From assembly GCA_024276695.1 (NCBI GenBank), contig JAJRWR010000017.1, forward strand, positions 30,726 to 94,725: 64,000 nt of DNA, read 5' to 3'. The DNA is from an archaeon. GTDB lineage: Archaea; Thermoproteota; Nitrososphaeria; Nitrososphaerales; Nitrosopumilaceae. The translations under genes and the position numbers were made by a program. The notes below the pieces were generated by a model. The model made no database searches. It saw only the letters and a list, made by a program, of their open reading frames with translations, and was not told the origin of the DNA. Positions 1 to 8,458 of the stretch are shown here, piece after piece. Every line of letters starts with the position of its first letter. The stretch's first letter is position 1.

Positions 1-1
1 A

Positions 2-112
2 TTCAATGGTCAGTGGGAAAAATTTCTTAAAACCTCTGGGGATGACTCAATAGTGGCATATCAAGAAGCTATCAAAAAATTTAATCAAGCATGGCAATCA
101 GGACAAATGTGA
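2..112 (+). CDS. C-terminal end of a small helical protein (cut by window edge)
   Basis: An open frame runs from the window edge to TGA at 110-112 and gives the last 36 residues of a protein. The fragment is rich in Trp, Gln and Lys and predicted helical (it contains the run AYQEAIKKFNQAWQ). This composition resembles the phasin-like protein at 3266-3679, so it may be another polyhydroxyalkanoate-granule-type protein, but that is inference from composition only. It is convergent with the next gene. No start is visible. Confidence 0.5.
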   Translation, partial: FNGQWEKFLKTSGDDSIVAYQEAIKKFNQAWQSGQM

Positions 113-135
113 TGTTATCACATTAGATGAAATTT

Positions 136-1134
136 TTATTTTTTCATTTTTACTATTCGGAAAACTTTGCATTCACATACTGAACAAGATCCCTTAATGG
201 CAGATCTGCCATTTTTCATTATAGTTTCTTCAGGGTTTTTGATAATTCTTTTAGTTTTACACTTAACACAATATACTTCTTGTGAAATTGTTTTTGAAGT
301 TTTTATTTCAGATATATCCGGATGATTAAGTTTATTTTCAATAGCACCAAGTTTTTTATCTTGTTTTCTTAATGTTTGAATAATTTCACGTTCAATATCT
401 ACAGATTCTAATTTTTCAATTTCCTTTTCTAATTCCTTAACCTTAGATAATTGCTCAGGAGTAGCTTCTTCCTCTGATTGTGAATATGGAAAATTTTGAT
501 GTGAAAGAACATTTTCTAAATCATCTATTTGTTGTTGTAAATCATTTACTTGTGATAATTGCTCAGGAGTAGCTTCTTCTTTTTCTGGTTCTACTGGTTC
601 AGGTGCAAGGTCTAGCTCTTGAGGAAGTTCTTCTGCAGATTCTTTTGGTAGTGAACCTCTAGGGCTAGAAGGTGGTTCTGGTTCTACTGGTTCAGATTTT
701 GATTCTAATTCTTGAATTTGTTTTTCTAATTGTTCTAATCTGTTTAATTGCTCAGGAGTAGCTTCTTCTTTTTCTGGTTCTACGGGTTCAGATTTTGATT
801 CTAATTCTTGAATTGATAAAGATTTTACAAATGAAGATAGAGGTAAATCTCCAAGAAAATCTAATGTTACTTTATTTTTATCAATTCGGATATAAGGACT
901 ACCATCAATTGAGAAAGCATGAATTTTATGACCTCTTTTCCAGGAATCTCTTCCACTGTATATTGTAATGTAAAATAATCCATTCTTAATGTCAGAAGCA
1001 ATTGTTAATCGATCGATAGGTTGCCCTTTAGTAATTCCTTTAGCGGTATCTTGATGCCTAGTTGCAACTGAGATTAAATTTTCAGAATCATAACTAACTT
1101 CAGAAATTAAATAATCAGCCCATTTCTTCATCAT
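136..1134 (-). CDS. Coiled-coil protein with repeated acidic linkers and a C-terminal zinc ribbon
   Basis: This 332-residue protein has three parts. Residues 1-100 form a globular region (ADYLISEVSYD start, resembling DUF3892-type domains). The middle (about 110-265) has three copies of an EEATPEQL-containing coiled-coil heptad segment separated by Pro/Glu linkers (SEPVEPE). The end carries two CxxC-type pairs (CVKCKTK and CSVCECK) forming a DUF5679-like zinc ribbon. No signal peptide or membrane segment is seen, so it is probably cytoplasmic. The linker repeats vary in number and look prone to expansion. The function is unknown. Two adjacent ATGs open the frame. Confidence 0.75.
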   Translation of the reverse strand: MMKKWADYLISEVSYDSENLISVATRHQDTAKGITKGQPIDRLTIASDIKNGLFYITIYSGRDSWKRGHKIHAFSIDGSPYIRIDKNKVTLDFLGDLPLSSFVKSLSIQELESKSEPVEPEKEEATPEQLNRLEQLEKQIQELESKSEPVEPEPPSSPRGSLPKESAEELPQELDLAPEPVEPEKEEATPEQLSQVNDLQQQIDDLENVLSHQNFPYSQSEEEATPEQLSKVKELEKEIEKLESVDIEREIIQTLRKQDKKLGAIENKLNHPDISEIKTSKTISQEVYCVKCKTKRIIKNPEETIMKNGRSAIKGSCSVCECKVFRIVKMKK

Positions 1135-1278
1135 AAAAAATAATGATTAATTTCTACTAATTAAGCGATGATTTTTTAATTCGAATTATTAAAAAGTAAT
1201 TTGGTCAAATATCTAAGATTTTCATCAAAATAGGCTCAAAAAATAAGATTATTACTAGTAAATTTTCAATGTTGATAA

Positions 1279-1659
1279 ATGGAAATTTCTATAGAGCCAT
1301 GGAAAAAGCTGATAATCCATGAAGTAATTGAATACAAATTTGAGGATTGGGTAAAACAAATAGCATTCAGTACAAGATCATCAGGAGGAGGAATTCCCAC
1401 TATGCAATGGACAAATGGAATTGTTTTCTCTCCAGTAAATTTTCCAACAACTAATTCTACAGTAGATGAACAATTGAAAGGTACTCTACATTGGTCTTCA
1501 GTGTCATTTGCAATTAAAGAGAAATTTGAAAAACAGATTGTGAAAGAAAATGCTACAATAAATTTAGTGGATGTTAGTGTAAATGAGATTTTTAAAGAAT
1601 TAGCTACTAGTTTAAAAACACAATCAAAATATGCTATTTCCGAGCATGGCAATTCCTAA
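1279..1659 (+). CDS. Conserved hypothetical protein, 126 aa
   Basis: I do not recognise this family. The protein is soluble, with no signal peptide, and mixed alpha/beta in composition; residues 35-50 carry a Gly-rich turn (SSGGGIP). Its stop TAA overlaps the ATG of the next gene (TAATG, sharing base 1659), so the two are translationally coupled and probably act together. The opposite-strand open frame over the same bases is a shadow. Confidence 0.65.
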   Translation: MEISIEPWKKLIIHEVIEYKFEDWVKQIAFSTRSSGGGIPTMQWTNGIVFSPVNFPTTNSTVDEQLKGTLHWSSVSFAIKEKFEKQIVKENATINLVDVSVNEIFKELATSLKTQSKYAISEHGNS

Positions 1660-2336
1660 TGAATATTGAAAAAGAAATAACAAAATGTGAAATTGCTTTA
1701 AAACAAATTAAACAATATGATCCTGATCCATATTATGTTGACTATTTTTTTAATGAATACATGATTTCTGTAAATAATATAATTGAAGGAATTTTTAAAG
1801 AAGCAAATATGGATTTTGGATTATTTGTATCAGAACAAATTTCTGAAAAAAAATTTCATGAAAAAGCAAAAATGAAAAATGATGAGGGAGCCATTGAATT
1901 TTCAGAATGGTATTTAAAAAAATACATTGAAGAACACAAAAATCCATATCCAGATGTTATTAGTCAAGTACGTGATTTTAAAAATAAATTTAAAAAATTA
2001 CCTGAAATTAAAATAATGATCAGAGCATCAGTGAGATACAAGGATGATATTAATCAAAAAATTAAAGTAAATTTGAGTAATAAGAAATTAAGATCAAGAG
2101 ATGAATTAGACATCGAAATAAAAAGACAATTACCAGTTTTTTTACAAGTGATTAATCACAAAAGACATGAAAAAAATGAGCCCAAAATAGAAGAAAATCA
2201 GGTTATTGCATCAGCATTCATAGATATTGAAAACCATGAAGATGTTGAAATAGCATATGCAGCAGAAATTTACATTCCTGTTATGAAACGACTAGTAGAA
2301 GAATCAAGGAAAAAAATTAAGAAATTAATCAGATAG
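1659..2336 (+). CDS. Hypothetical helical protein, 225 aa, coupled to the gene before it
   Basis: This is a Lys/Glu-rich, largely helical soluble protein. The first 120 residues resemble a four-helix bundle of the HEPN-like type (compare YYVDYFFNEYMISVNNIIEG), followed by a beta-rich half and a basic C-terminus (SRKKIKKLIR). The HEPN resemblance is a loose impression and the RNase motif RxxxxH is not evident. The ATG overlaps the stop of the upstream gene. With a small coupled partner upstream, a two-gene unit is possible, but a toxin-antitoxin role is not supported by any motif I see. Confidence 0.6.
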   Translation: MNIEKEITKCEIALKQIKQYDPDPYYVDYFFNEYMISVNNIIEGIFKEANMDFGLFVSEQISEKKFHEKAKMKNDEGAIEFSEWYLKKYIEEHKNPYPDVISQVRDFKNKFKKLPEIKIMIRASVRYKDDINQKIKVNLSNKKLRSRDELDIEIKRQLPVFLQVINHKRHEKNEPKIEENQVIASAFIDIENHEDVEIAYAAEIYIPVMKRLVEESRKKIKKLIR

Positions 2337-2350
2337 AAAATTTTCAGAGT

Positions 2351-3016
2351 TTAATCAGATAATCCAAAAATTGAATGGTTAGTCTTGACTTTGATGATTG
2401 GTAGATATGAATAACCATGATCAAAATTATCTGAGAATTCTGGATCTTGTCCTTGATTTCCTTGATATTTAACAAAATGTTTTGTGGGTTCAGAATCTAA
2501 TTCAACATAATTGAAATTATAGTACACCTCATCCATTTCTAAAGAAGTAATGTAACCAATTATCCAAGACGTTTTGTATACTAATGCATAAAGTGTGAGA
2601 TTTTGCTCGTCTGGAAATTCTGGATCATATGTTAATCGTGCTAAGCTACCCAAATCTTTTATTTGAATTGGATGGAATTGGTCAGGGAGGTTTTTTGATT
2701 TCATCTGTAATGTAGAAATTTTAGATTTCATATGAACGATAGGTGCATAACGAGAATTGGTTTTTGTTGATTCGACAATATCACAAATCTCTTTTCCCGC
2801 AGTCACCTGATATGAAACATATCTACCAAACTTTGGCATTGGTGCATAAAAAATCATCAAGGTATTTGCTAATGTTATACTACTTGAAATAATTCTAGAA
2901 CCATCTAATTCTTGAGAATATACCCTTTTTGGATATTCTCGAAATGCACATGCATATCTTGCTAAATCATCAAAACTAGATAATTCAACAAAGCATTCAT
3001 TCTGTGTAATAGACAT
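2351..3016 (-). CDS. Hypothetical protein, about 221 aa
   Basis: I do not recognise this protein. It is soluble with many aromatic residues and no signal peptide or zinc motif; a hydrophobic stretch near residues 150-160 (YALVYKTSWIIGYITSL) is more likely a beta core than a membrane span. The frame opens with TTG-ATG, and I place the start on the ATG at 3016. It lies 18 bases downstream of a small membrane protein gene on the same strand. Confidence 0.6.
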   Translation of the reverse strand: MSITQNECFVELSSFDDLARYACAFREYPKRVYSQELDGSRIISSSITLANTLMIFYAPMPKFGRYVSYQVTAGKEICDIVESTKTNSRYAPIVHMKSKISTLQMKSKNLPDQFHPIQIKDLGSLARLTYDPEFPDEQNLTLYALVYKTSWIIGYITSLEMDEVYYNFNYVELDSEPTKHFVKYQGNQGQDPEFSDNFDHGYSYLPIIKVKTNHSIFGLSD

Positions 3017-3034
3017 CAATAAATTATAAATTGA

Positions 3035-3256
3035 TCATATTTTTATTCTTTCTATATTTTGAGGATTTTTTTGTTTGAAGTTTTTTCTATCAAAATATTC
3101 CATTATAAAATGAAAAACGATTAGTTTTCCAAAAACAATCATAGAGATTAGAGAAAGGATTGACTCGCCTAGATAATACAAATACACAGTAACGCCTATG
3201 GCAGTCATTACTTCAATAGCAGTACATGAACAAAAAAAGAGAAATTTGTTTCTCAA
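3035..3256 (-). CDS. Small membrane protein, 73 aa
   Basis: Two hydrophobic segments (about residues 6-27 and 32-53) are followed by a basic tail rich in Lys, Asn and Arg, giving a two-helix membrane protein with a cytoplasmic C-terminus. No known family is recognised. It sits 9 bases downstream of the phasin-like gene on the same strand and may share its transcript. Confidence 0.55.
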   Translation of the reverse strand: MRNKFLFFCSCTAIEVMTAIGVTVYLYYLGESILSLISMIVFGKLIVFHFIMEYFDRKNFKQKNPQNIERIKI

Positions 3257-3265
3257 TTTACCAAG

Positions 3266-3679
3266 TTATTGGGATTTTGGCCACATTGAAGTCCAAGTTT
3301 CAGCAAATTTTTTCATCATTTCACCATAAGCATTCATCTGTTCTAATCCAGATGAACTAAGTGCCTTTTGGCAATTTTCTGTGAATTGTTTGAAAGTAGC
3401 TGTATTAGTGTCATTGAGAGCCTTTTGCCAATTTTCACCAAATTCTTTGAATGAATTCATTCCTACTTCATTGAGAGCCTTTTGCCAATTTTCACCAAAT
3501 AATTTCATGGTATCAGCACTAGATTCAACAGTTGCTTTATCCCAAACACGGTTAAACTTTGATTGCATGTCATTACTTGCATTTTGAATTTGCTCAAAAA
3601 GAGATTTCCAATTTTCAAGAGATTTGGTATATTCGCCCCATAATGAATCCCATTCATTATTTTTTTCTTGTTCAGACAT
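3266..3679 (-). CDS. Phasin-like, granule-associated protein with internal repeats
   Basis: This is a 137-residue, entirely helical, Trp/Gln-rich protein. Residues 60-105 contain repeated units of the form F-x-E-N-W/C-Q-K-A-L at 19-residue spacing. At DNA level the first two units share a perfect 33-bp repeat (3411-3443 and 3468-3500). Small amphipathic proteins of this kind coat polyhydroxyalkanoate granules in ammonia-oxidising archaea and bacteria; that role here is inferred from composition. The acyl-CoA thioesterase gene lies directly upstream on the same strand. No PHA synthase is in the window. Confidence 0.6.
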   Translation of the reverse strand: MSEQEKNNEWDSLWGEYTKSLENWKSLFEQIQNASNDMQSKFNRVWDKATVESSADTMKLFGENWQKALNEVGMNSFKEFGENWQKALNDTNTATFKQFTENCQKALSSSGLEQMNAYGEMMKKFAETWTSMWPKSQ

Positions 3680-3733
3680 TAATTGAAGATAATTTTCATT
3701 ATTCTTAAATGGATCTATGAAAACAAGTGCATA

Positions 3734-4222
3734 TTATTTTTGGCGATTTTTTAATCTAATATCCATTCGGATTTTGGCTTCTTCAAATTTTAATCTATCA
3801 TCATCAGTTTTAAGAGCTAATTTAGGAACAGTCATAGGCTTTCCATTTTTGTTAAGAGCCACAAACGTAACAAAAGCAGTTCCAGTAACAGTTCTAATTC
3901 CAGTGACTATATCCTCAGCTTCAGCTTTAACTTCAATTTCCATTGATGAATTATGAACATAATTTATTCTGGCATTTAATGTAAGAACATTACCAACAAA
4001 AACAGGTTTCAAAAAATTTACACTATCCATAGATACTGTTACTGCATTAGACTGAGAATGACGTTGGGCAACAATTCCTGCCACCATATCAATATGTTTT
4101 AAAATTTCACCACCAAATACATTTCCTGCAGGATTTGCATCTGAAGGAAACATTCTAACAATTACTTCAGCATGTGATTCAGAAGGACTTTTTTCTTGAA
4201 TTTTAGAATTTTCTGATGACAT
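3734..4222 (-). CDS. Acyl-CoA thioesterase (hotdog fold, YciA/BACH type)
   Basis: This 162-residue single hotdog domain hydrolyses acyl-CoA thioesters to free acid and CoA. The family signature is clear: an N-terminal strand (VRMFPSDANPAGNVFGGEIL) with the catalytic-site Asn/Gly-Gly-Glu region, then the helix HIDMVAGIVAQRHS, and the later strands SVNFLKPVFVGN and EVKAEAEDI. The length is normal for the family. It is probably a cytoplasmic oligomer. The substrate cannot be read from sequence. The gene stands alone between the phasin-like and UbiD genes on the same strand. Confidence 0.85.
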   Translation of the reverse strand: MSSENSKIQEKSPSESHAEVIVRMFPSDANPAGNVFGGEILKHIDMVAGIVAQRHSQSNAVTVSMDSVNFLKPVFVGNVLTLNARINYVHNSSMEIEVKAEAEDIVTGIRTVTGTAFVTFVALNKNGKPMTVPKLALKTDDDRLKFEEAKIRMDIRLKNRQK

Positions 4223-4278
4223 ATTAACTAATTTTTAGTCCTTAATTTATACAATTTAATTTAATCAGTCAATTCAGG

Positions 4279-5610
4279 TTATTTGAAATATTTTTCTAGT
4301 TTAATTTTATCAATTTTAGGAATTTTAGCTAATTCGAATCCTTCAGGACGTTTAGAAAGAGACCTAGTTGCATCAATACCCATTTTTGCAGTTTGTAATT
4401 TTTGTTGATTACTAGAAGGATCAAGGCTAGAACCGCGGACATTTTTAATGATTATTAGATCTTTATCTGCTTGGAATCTTGTTGCCATAGCATATTCTAC
4501 CGACTCTGCACTATTAGGATCAATGTCTTCATCAACTACAGTAACTTGTTTCAATTAACGATGAGATTCAAATGTTTTTTTAATAATTTTTTTAGGATCA
4601 GAATCATTTTTCTTTTTAATTTGTATTACAGCGTGTAACCAATTACATCCACCATTAGTCATTGAAACCTGTTTAGTCTGAGAGAAAGATTTTTTCAATT
4701 CTCCATTTAATTTAGATTCAATTGGCATTCCCATTAACAATCTATGTTCTGAATATCCAGAAAGAACATCATGAAAAATAGGATTATTTCTGAAAAAAAG
4801 ATTTTCAAGTTCAAAAATGGGTTGGGATCTTTTATGATCATATGTCTGAAGCATTTCAACCATCCATTCGGGATGGGTTTTATTATGGAGGATTTTTCCT
4901 TCCATAACAATTTCAGCACCAGAGGGTACATTCAATCCTGAAAAAGGGAGTTTTGTTAAAGTTAATTTTCCATCCAAAAGAGAATTTGCAATATCAATTT
5001 CATCTTTCCCCCAATCAGCCTGATATGCACCAGCAATTGAAATGGCAGGATGTACACCTACAGTAATAGCAATTTTAAGATCTTCACCATGTTCTTTTGC
5101 ATCAGTAAAACACCTATGCAAATGGCGACCTTCTACCATTCTTATAGAAAAATGAGTTTTGTCAATTGGCATCATTCTATGAAATGAAGAGTTTTGCTTT
5201 CCGGTTTCAGGATTTTTTGCATATACAATAGATGATGTAATAAATGGTCCAGATTCCTTTTCAAAATGAGTCACTATAGGCATAGAAAGGAGATTTTTTG
5301 ACTTGTTTTCCATGAATTTTCCTGAAGAAATAATTTTTGGTTTTTTTGCTTTTTTAATTGCTGAAATTACTTTTTTGTGGATATTATCTTCAGTACCGCC
5401 AACAGCAATACCGAATCGTTTTCGAGTTCCAACTAAATTAGCAATTAATCTAAAATCGCTTTCTTTGATTTTTTCAAATAAAATAGCATGCAAGCCATCA
5501 ACCTTAGCTGTAATTCCAGCAATTTCAAATTTTGTTGAAACTGTAGTTTTTACAGTTTTGAGTTCATTGATTTTTTTAATTTGGGAAATGTAACTTCTTA
5601 AATCACTCAT
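4279..5610 (-). pseudogene. UbiD-family prenylated-FMN decarboxylase interrupted by one in-frame TAA
   Basis: The reading frame encodes a full UbiD-like protein of about 443 codons, which would carry out prFMN-dependent (de)carboxylation of an aromatic or unsaturated acid. The N-terminal 351 residues include the PSGAEIVMEG active-site segment. TAA at 4555-4557 interrupts the frame, and the next codon, still in frame, continues with the conserved VVDEDID and ATRFQADKD segments (91 residues). At the stop most relatives have Ser or a similar residue, so a TCA to TAA change would explain it. Two separately translated halves (TTG at 4554) are possible but unlikely. The 5' end overlaps the neighbouring gene by 8 bases. 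Confidence 0.8.
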
Positions 5611-5944
5611 TCTCGATCATCTCCATTATCTCAGACATTAAGGCTTTTGCAGTATTAGATTCTAAAGGTTTTTGAATAAAAGTGGAAACTAAGGCAATTC
5701 CTCTCATTCTAGTACTAATTCGTTCAGCCATAAGTTTTAGAAAAAGAGATTCTGATCTAGATGGTATAATGGTAGTTGTTATTGGAGTAGGTCCAGTTGC
5801 TAATGATACTACCATTGAACCTAGTTTGTTAGTACCTTCAGTTACTGAAACAAAATAACCATTTTCAAATTTTTGAATTTGTAAAGAAAAACTTCGACTC
5901 TCCAAATTTACCATTTTATGGAAAAATCCATTTGGAGAGGTCAA
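5603..5944 (-). CDS. Possible PAC3-like proteasome assembly chaperone
   Basis: This small protein (113 aa from TTG 5944, or 103 aa from the better ATG at 5914) has a strand-helix pattern: SLQIQKFENGYFVSV, then KLGSMVVSLA, then TTTIIPSRSESLFLKLMAERIS, then GIALVSTFIQK and a C-terminal helix. The order and spacing recall eukaryotic PSMG3/PAC3 (a GTLVSLE-like strand, a TTKVLLG-like strand, a long helix, a LLAVAVK-like strand). I see no catalytic motif. The match is from memory of the fold pattern and should be tested by profile search. The 3' end overlaps the UbiD gene by 8 bases. Confidence 0.45.
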   Translation of the reverse strand: MTSPNGFFHKMVNLESRSFSLQIQKFENGYFVSVTEGTNKLGSMVVSLATGPTPITTTIIPSRSESLFLKLMAERISTRMRGIALVSTFIQKPLESNTAKALMSEIMEMIENE

Positions 5945-5961
5945 CGAGCTATGAACAAATC

Positions 5962-6396
5962 TTATGCTTTTATTGCTATTGATTCACTAGTCTGGGAAGC
6001 TATAACTTCAGGATTCTTCTTGCAATTCTTCTCATGTTTATCTGGATAAACATAGAGTTTTTCACAATGTTTGCAGGGAGTTTTTTCTTTAGTTTTAGTT
6101 GTTTTTGCTTTAGCAGTTTTGGCTTTTGATTTTGCCTTTACTTCTTGAACTTCTGATTCAATTTCAGTAGCTGCTGCAGCTTCCATAGAATCAGCCTCAA
6201 CTCTAGCTCGTAATTTTGCTTTGTATTTCAAATTACGTGGTTTTGTTCTTAATCTATATCCACAACATGGACACCATAGTCCTTCCCATTTGATGAATAT
6301 TTCACAAATCTGGCATCGACGTTGTCCAGAAGCATATCTTCCAGTGCCAACAGGCTTTTGAGCCTTATATCTAACACAAATTCCTTTACAAGTCAT
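5962..6396 (-). CDS. Zinc-binding protein with Lys/Ala-rich linker
   Basis: Residues 1-50 hold a cysteine cluster (CKGIC, CQIC, CPCC), followed by an alanine- and lysine-rich linker (about 60-105) and a second zinc motif (CKHC with HEKNC). The N-terminal module closely resembles the 73-residue protein at 63353-63574 (shared CKGIC-x-K-A, C-x-x-C-E-I-F and W-x-x-CPCC), so the two are paralogues. A nucleic-acid-binding role is plausible from the basic linker but unproven. The start ATG follows a promoter-like AT-rich region. Confidence 0.75.
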   Translation of the reverse strand: MTCKGICVRYKAQKPVGTGRYASGQRRCQICEIFIKWEGLWCPCCGYRLRTKPRNLKYKAKLRARVEADSMEAAAATEIESEVQEVKAKSKAKTAKAKTTKTKEKTPCKHCEKLYVYPDKHEKNCKKNPEVIASQTSESIAIKA

Positions 6397-6720
6397 CTTG
6401 GTATTATTGTATAGAATTCATAGCTATATAAGCATGGATCGATAAAATTCATAAAAAAAGCCTAAAAATATTGTAAATATTATATGTTTTATACCGATCA
6501 AATTTATAATTTTCAAATAAAAACACAAAATCTTCAATAAATATGTATAGCTTAAGTTAAATCAACATTTTTTGAAAAAATAGCAGGTACCAATATAGTT
6601 GTTTAATAAAAAAATTCATCTTTTTTAAAAAAACATGGAATATTTATAATATTATCATACTTTAATCAGCAGCAATTAAAATGAATGTTGTGAAATATTC
6701 ATAGTTTTTAATCATATATG
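6397..6720. other. 324-base AT-rich intergenic region
   Basis: No open frame, tRNA or obvious hairpin was seen. The region is strongly AT-rich and carries several TATA-like stretches. It presumably holds the promoter of the leftward zinc-protein gene and the 3' end of the gene ending at 6721. Confidence 0.5.
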
Positions 6721-7350
6721 TTATCCAGTAATTGATAATGGAAGAATAGAATGTCTATATCCTTCTCGCTGAGAAATATATTTTGCCGAAAGCATATCTC
6801 GTTTTCCTCGTTGATTGAAATTTTTAATTTTTAAACTAGTTTTTCTTTCATCTACAAACTCTAATTGAAATGATGAACAAAATTTGAGATTCAGCATTGT
6901 GACAATTTGTTTTGAAATTTCCATATTTCCATCTCCAATTTTTAGAATTTTTCTTTTTGCTCTAAGACCACCAAAAATTCCAATAATATGAAAAACTAAT
7001 TTTTCAATGGAAGTATATACTGAGCTCTCTATTTCTATTCCATAGTAAAATATTGACAAACCTATTCTTTGTCCTGGATCAACTCCTAAAACTAGATCAT
7101 TCTCTTCAAAAGTAAAATTAAGTTTTTGTATCATCAAGCCTCTAATTACAGTAGGATGGTATTCAAGAATATCTTCATGAAATAAAATTTTCTCACATTT
7201 TTTAGGAGCCTCTTTTTGAGTAGTTAGTATCATATGTCCAGAATACTCCTGAATATCTTCAGGAAGAATAGAGTCAAAAGATAAATTCAGGGATTTCAGA
7301 TAGGTAGAAAATCTATAATATGGTTTACCATAAGTAGTTGCAATTCCAAT
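6721..7350 (-). CDS. RNase H-fold (RuvC/YqgF-like) protein; start codon non-standard
   Basis: The core carries LVLGVDPGQRIGLSIFYYG, the first strand of an RNase H-like nuclease fold with its catalytic-type Asp, and a later VDERKTS strand with acidic residues. The first ATG is at 7233, but the frame stays open upstream to a TAA at 7393-7395 and reads as convincing protein (GIATTYGKPYYRF, then FDSILPEDIQEYSGH). No ATG, GTG or TTG occurs in that extension; ATT at 7350 is a plausible start. The alternatives are a mutated start codon or initiation at 7233. The family is unassigned. Confidence 0.6.
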   Translation of the reverse strand: MGIATTYGKPYYRFSTYLKSLNLSFDSILPEDIQEYSGHMILTTQKEAPKKCEKILFHEDILEYHPTVIRGLMIQKLNFTFEENDLVLGVDPGQRIGLSIFYYGIEIESSVYTSIEKLVFHIIGIFGGLRAKRKILKIGDGNMEISKQIVTMLNLKFCSSFQLEFVDERKTSLKIKNFNQRGKRDMLSAKYISQREGYRHSILPLSITG

Positions 7351-7404
7351 ACGAAAATTCTGTAAGGGATCGATACTTGAGAAAAGAAAATATTAGATTT
7401 AGGT

Positions 7405-7731
7405 TTATGCCTTCAAAACAGTTGACACTACATGTTTGACTGCTTCATCAAAATTAGCGTCAATACTGGACTGAATTTCGGCTAGTTTTGCATCCCCTTC
7501 TTGGGCAATTTTTGCAGATTCAACAGTTGCCTTTTCTTTTGATGCATTAATTATTATTTCAGCTTCTTTAGTAGCCATTTCTCTAGTTTTTTCTAATAAA
7601 CTATCAATTTCAGATTGAGCTTTCATAGCAAGTTGTTTTTTCATATCCCCAACTTTGCTGTTTAGGGAATCTAGATCATCTTCCAAGGCATTTAGAGATT
7701 TGATAATTCCAGTAACTTTGGATTCGGCCAT
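7405..7731 (-). CDS. Coiled-coil protein resembling A-type ATP synthase subunit H
   Basis: This protein of about 108 residues is an uninterrupted coiled coil with the Ala/Glu/Lys pattern of the peripheral-stalk subunit H/G family (KTREMATKEAEIIINASKEKATVESAKIAQEGDAKLAEI). That family links the catalytic head to the membrane stator in archaeal ATP synthases. No other ATPase gene is nearby, so the assignment rests on composition alone. I prefer the ATG at 7731 over 7740 because MAESKV is the tighter start. Confidence 0.5.
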   Translation of the reverse strand: MAESKVTGIIKSLNALEDDLDSLNSKVGDMKKQLAMKAQSEIDSLLEKTREMATKEAEIIINASKEKATVESAKIAQEGDAKLAEIQSSIDANFDEAVKHVVSTVLKA

Positions 7732-7879
7732 ACTACTCATTATACTCCAAATCTAATGATTCCATTACTTAAATCATTCATTTTGTAGGCGTGATCTATG
7801 CCTAAAAAACCTCATTTAGGTACAAAAGATTGATTTTTTGCAATATGCTTAAGTTCACAATTATTTCAGAAAATAAGTA

Positions 7880-8131
7880 ATGAAATCAGAATCAATTAAA
7901 ATTTTGATAGGTGAAATTGATTACAAACTTGGTCGTGTTGATTACTTTAAAACCCATCTAGAAGAATGGAAAAATAAGGAAGATGAAGATTATGAAAAGT
8001 CACAAAGACGACTTGCCAAGTTGATTGATGAGGCAACTAATCTTTTGCAGATCATGAAATTAGAGGAACTCGATGAGTTCAACAAATATCAAGAAATTTT
8101 CAAAAAACTGGAGATATCATCCAGTAGTTAA
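7880..8131 (+). CDS. Small charged helical protein, 83 aa
   Basis: The protein is Lys/Glu/Asp-rich and predicted helical, with a probable coiled coil over residues 10-75. It has no cysteine, no membrane segment and no recognised family. Its last 15 bases overlap the end of the convergent NAC gene. Confidence 0.6.
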   Translation: MKSESIKILIGEIDYKLGRVDYFKTHLEEWKNKEDEDYEKSQRRLAKLIDEATNLLQIMKLEELDEFNKYQEIFKKLEISSSS

Positions 8132-8458
8132 AAGCAAAATAGCTCTTGCTAGATCTCCTTCTGCTTCTTCTAAAGCACTTTTTGCCTTTTCCTCATCAAC
8201 ACCAGCTTGTTGACTAACTAATTGGATATCCTCATCTGAGAAAATTGGAACCTCTAATTCTCTTTCTTCATAACTATCTGCAGTTACTGTAAAAATAGAA
8301 TTATCTTTTGCTTTCATTTCAGTGACAGAGGGTTTTGAAATGATAATTTCTTTTTTATCAGTTTTAATTATTACTTCTTGAACATTAGATAATTCATTCA
8401 TATCTAGACCCATCTTATCCATCATTCTCCGCATTTCGCGATTTCCTCCTCGCATCAT
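8117..8458 (-). CDS. Nascent polypeptide-associated complex protein
   Basis: This is archaeal NAC (113 aa), a ribosome-associated homodimer that contacts emerging chains. It has a basic Met/Arg-rich N-terminus (GGNREMRRMMDKMG), the NAC beta domain (VQEVIIKTDKKEIIISKPSV, then FTVTADSYEER) and a C-terminal UBA three-helix domain (residues 75-113, ending ARAILLLTTG). Domain order and length match the family. The ATG overlaps the stop of the upstream PUA gene (8455-8458), so the two are coupled. Confidence 0.92.
   Translation of the reverse strand: MMRGGNREMRRMMDKMGLDMNELSNVQEVIIKTDKKEIIISKPSVTEMKAKDNSIFTVTADSYEERELEVPIFSDEDIQLVSQQAGVDEEKAKSALEEAEGDLARAILLLTTG

Noticed and set aside
1266..1652. 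Reverse-strand open frame of 128 aa
   Set aside because: It covers the forward gene at 1279-1659, has unusual Ser/Cys/Phe-rich composition, and the forward gene has the better start and coupling to its neighbour.
4279..4554. Separate 91-aa gene downstream of UbiD
   Set aside because: It is the in-frame C-terminal continuation of UbiD, beginning directly after the stop codon, so it is not an independent gene.
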